Notes under the pieces: generated by a model | Told to the model about the DNA's origin: nothing | Seen by the model: the letters and a program-made list of their open reading frames with translations, nothing else | Database searches by the model: none | Shown here: positions 7,141 to 7,958 of the stretch, piece by piece | Layout of the letters: each line of letters opens with the position of its first letter | How positions within the stretch are numbered: the first letter of the stretch is position 1 | Position numbers and translations under genes: made by a program | Assembly: GCA_021787775.1 (NCBI GenBank) | Contig: JAJYLK010000043.1 | Coordinates: forward strand, 1-7,958 | Source: Actinomycetes bacterium | Lineage (GTDB): Bacteria; Actinomycetota; Thermoleophilia; BMS3ABIN01 | Direction: 5' to 3' | Length of the DNA: 7,958 nucleotides

Positions 7141-7302
7141 TCAGTTGACCTCGATGAGTACGGCGTTCGCGCCGCAGCGCCTGTCCAGGCCAAGCTTACA
7201 ACACAGCCGGGCCCAGATAAACGCCGCGCCGCACGGCAGGCCGCCGTCCGTCCGCCGACGCACGTCCGGCTTTGTGACCATGCGGAAGGATGAGCCGGCC
7301 AT
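7141..7302 (-). CDS. Possible small ORF, 53 residues, in frame with the glycosyltransferase
   Basis: ATG at 7302 (or ATG at 7281) opens a frame that ends with VLIEVN and TGA at 7143-7141, six bases before the glycosyltransferase ATG. It is in that gene's frame, so one TGA codon separates the two. Third codon positions are mostly G or C, as in the neighbouring genes, which favours coding. There are four cysteines, two adjacent (Cys-Cys). Against it: no Shine-Dalgarno site precedes either ATG, there is no recognisable family, and random frames in GC-rich DNA can look similar. It could be a leader peptide coupled to the next gene, the remains of an older gene, or chance. Confidence 0.25.
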   Translation of the reverse strand: MAGSSFRMVTKPDVRRRTDGGLPCGAAFIWARLCCKLGLDRRCGANAVLIEVN

Positions 7303-7347
7303 GAGGACGGTACACGCCGTTCCTGGGGCAAGTTGAGGAGGAATAGC

Positions 7348-7375
7348 AAAAAAAGCGGCCGGAGAAAACCACCGC
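7348..7375 (-). terminator. Second of two tandem rho-independent terminators
   Basis: On the minus strand a GCGG...CCGC stem (7372-7375 with 7355-7358), strengthened by an inner GG/CC pairing, runs directly into seven U residues (7354-7348). It lies just downstream of a stronger hairpin and faces the same way. Confidence 0.55.
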
Positions 7376-7379
7376 GAAT

Positions 7380-7428
7380 AAAAAAGAGGCTCCGGACAAG
7401 CCTTCGGCTATAAGGCTGGCCGCGGAGC
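7380..7428 (-). terminator. Rho-independent terminator on the minus strand
   Basis: GCTCCG (7423-7428) pairs with CGGAGC (7389-7394), and inside this AGCCTT (7412-7417) pairs with AAGGCT (7399-7404). The stem is followed by CTC and six U residues (7385-7380). It would stop transcription entering from the right. The nearest visible gene end on that strand is 7689, about 260 bases upstream, so either that gene has a long 3' untranslated region or a short RNA ends here. Confidence 0.7.
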
Positions 7429-7653
7429 TTCTTCAGATAATGATCGCCGCAGGCACCTGTTCCTGAGGCTATATTATTCTAGCGATAGTATTAAAAATTA
7501 CATGATGCAGAACGACGATGTATCTGGTGATATATGATTATTTAACCGCCGGATAAACTCGCCGGCCGCCTGCGATGCCGCTCCTGACCGCCGGTTTGAC
7601 AGATATTATCCTACTAAGCTACTATTTTTTATAGTTTTTAACTCTCCGCACAA
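7429..7653. other. AT-rich intergenic stretch without a recognisable gene
   Basis: Together with the terminators and the hairpin at 7654-7679 this forms the 386-base gap between 7303 and 7688. It is much richer in A and T than the genes and has no open frame with a believable start. Minus-strand CTAGAATAATATAG (7478-7465) resembles a -10 region. A GCCGG/CCGGC stem surrounds 7545-7565. ACTAT-T5-ATAGT sits at about 7620-7635. Nothing here matches a riboswitch or tRNA that I can recognise by eye. Confidence 0.5.
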
Positions 7654-7679
7654 CCAGGCGGCGCATTCCGCCCGCCTGG
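7654..7679. repeat. Perfect 8-bp inverted repeat just after the partial gene
   Basis: CCAGGCGG (7654-7661) and CCGCCTGG (7672-7679) form a strong stem with a ten-base loop, ten bases past the stop codon of the partial gene. No U-tract follows on either strand, so it looks more like a 3'-end stabilising hairpin or a factor-dependent stop than a classical terminator. Confidence 0.5.
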
Positions 7680-7688
7680 AACCGGTGC

Positions 7689-7958
7689 TTATCCTCCTTC
7701 GCGCACTCCGCGAAGCAGCCACCAGTCCAGCGGCAGCTTCCAGAAACGGTGCCGGCAGCGGGCGGCGCTGATGGCGCTGGCGGCCGACACGTAAGTCCGG
7801 CGGGTAAAGCTGCGGGAGGCGCGGCGGCGGACCCACTCCGAAGGATAACCATAAACGAGAAAGAACTCGCGCTGGCGCTGCCGGTTCTGGAAGCCCTTGC
7901 TCATCCACGGCAGGCTGCTGGCCACAGTGTTGAACGAGGCCCACTCCTCCAGCGACTG
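7689..7958 (-). CDS. C-terminal 89 residues of an unidentified protein, possibly a radical-SAM enzyme
   Basis: The frame is open from the right edge (QSLEEWASFNTV) to TAA at 7691-7689. The visible part is basic and aromatic, with PWMSKGF, RQRQREFFLVYGYPSEW and HRFWKLPLDWWLLRG. REFFL followed by a basic stretch recalls the C-terminal tails of B12-binding radical-SAM proteins, where REFYLRP is common and which often sit in surface-glycan loci. The resemblance is loose, and the SAM-binding cysteines would be outside the window. A methyltransferase or other glycan-modifying enzyme is equally possible. The tail uses GC-rich codons like the glycosyltransferase gene. A strong hairpin follows the stop, and terminators lie about 260 bases further on, so it probably belongs to a separate transcript from the glycosyltransferase. 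Confidence 0.55.
   Translation of the reverse strand, partial: QSLEEWASFNTVASSLPWMSKGFQNRQRQREFFLVYGYPSEWVRRRASRSFTRRTYVSAASAISAARCRHRFWKLPLDWWLLRGVREGG

Noticed and set aside
6817..7336. Plus-strand frames over the glycosyltransferase start
   Set aside because: They are shadow frames of the GC-rich gene; no motifs, and they read against all neighbours.
7596..7625. Plus-strand TTGACA with TACTAT 18 bases later, promoter-like
   Set aside because: It would transcribe antisense into the partial gene with no gene to serve; in an AT-rich gap such matches arise by chance, so it is not annotated.
7606..7944. Two alternative minus-strand frames over the partial gene
   Set aside because: Their translations are Pro/Ala/Arg-rich low complexity, whereas the frame ending at 7689 has a protein-like mix with conserved-looking aromatic motifs.

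Overview
Every supportable gene lies on the minus strand, so the window reads biologically from high to low coordinates. Most of it is GC-rich (about two thirds G+C by eye). Its content is that of a bacterial cell-surface polysaccharide locus: two Wzx-like lipid-linked-sugar flippases, a GT-C type membrane glycosyltransferase and a glutamine-dependent asparagine-synthase-type amidotransferase. The taxon cannot be fixed from this window. High GC, GTG starts and an aldo/keto reductase with two predicted [4Fe-4S] clusters suit an anaerobic, GC-rich bacterium, but that is inference.

Layout in transcription order. (a) 7958-7689: the last 89 codons of a gene that enters from the right edge, perhaps a radical-SAM type enzyme (weak call). 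(b) 7688-7303: an AT-rich stretch without a convincing gene, ending in two tandem rho-independent terminators that point left. (c) 7302-7141: a possible 53-residue ORF in the same frame as the next gene and separated from it by one TGA codon. (d) 7134-4107: a multi-membrane-span GT-C glycosyltransferase followed at once by flippase 2, then a hairpin that may end the unit. (e) 4106-3835: an intergenic gap holding a 69-nt inverted repeat that can fold as a cloverleaf. (f) 3834-1: a ferredoxin-fused aldo/keto reductase, flippase 1 and an asnB-type amidotransferase, packed with gaps of 10 and 1 bases; the amidotransferase runs off the left edge.

Functional reading: the GT-C enzyme would transfer sugar from a polyprenyl-phosphate donor on the outer face of the membrane, the flippases would export lipid-linked glycans, and the AsnB-like enzyme may amidate a sugar acid or supply asparagine. 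The reductase may act on a sugar or redox intermediate. The reductase and flippase 1 have clearly lower GC (roughly 53-56%) than the genes on both sides, which suggests a two-gene cassette inserted into an older high-GC polysaccharide operon. The two flippases are visibly homologous. I see no mobile-element gene, CRISPR array, tRNA or rRNA, and nothing that amounts to a clearly new system.
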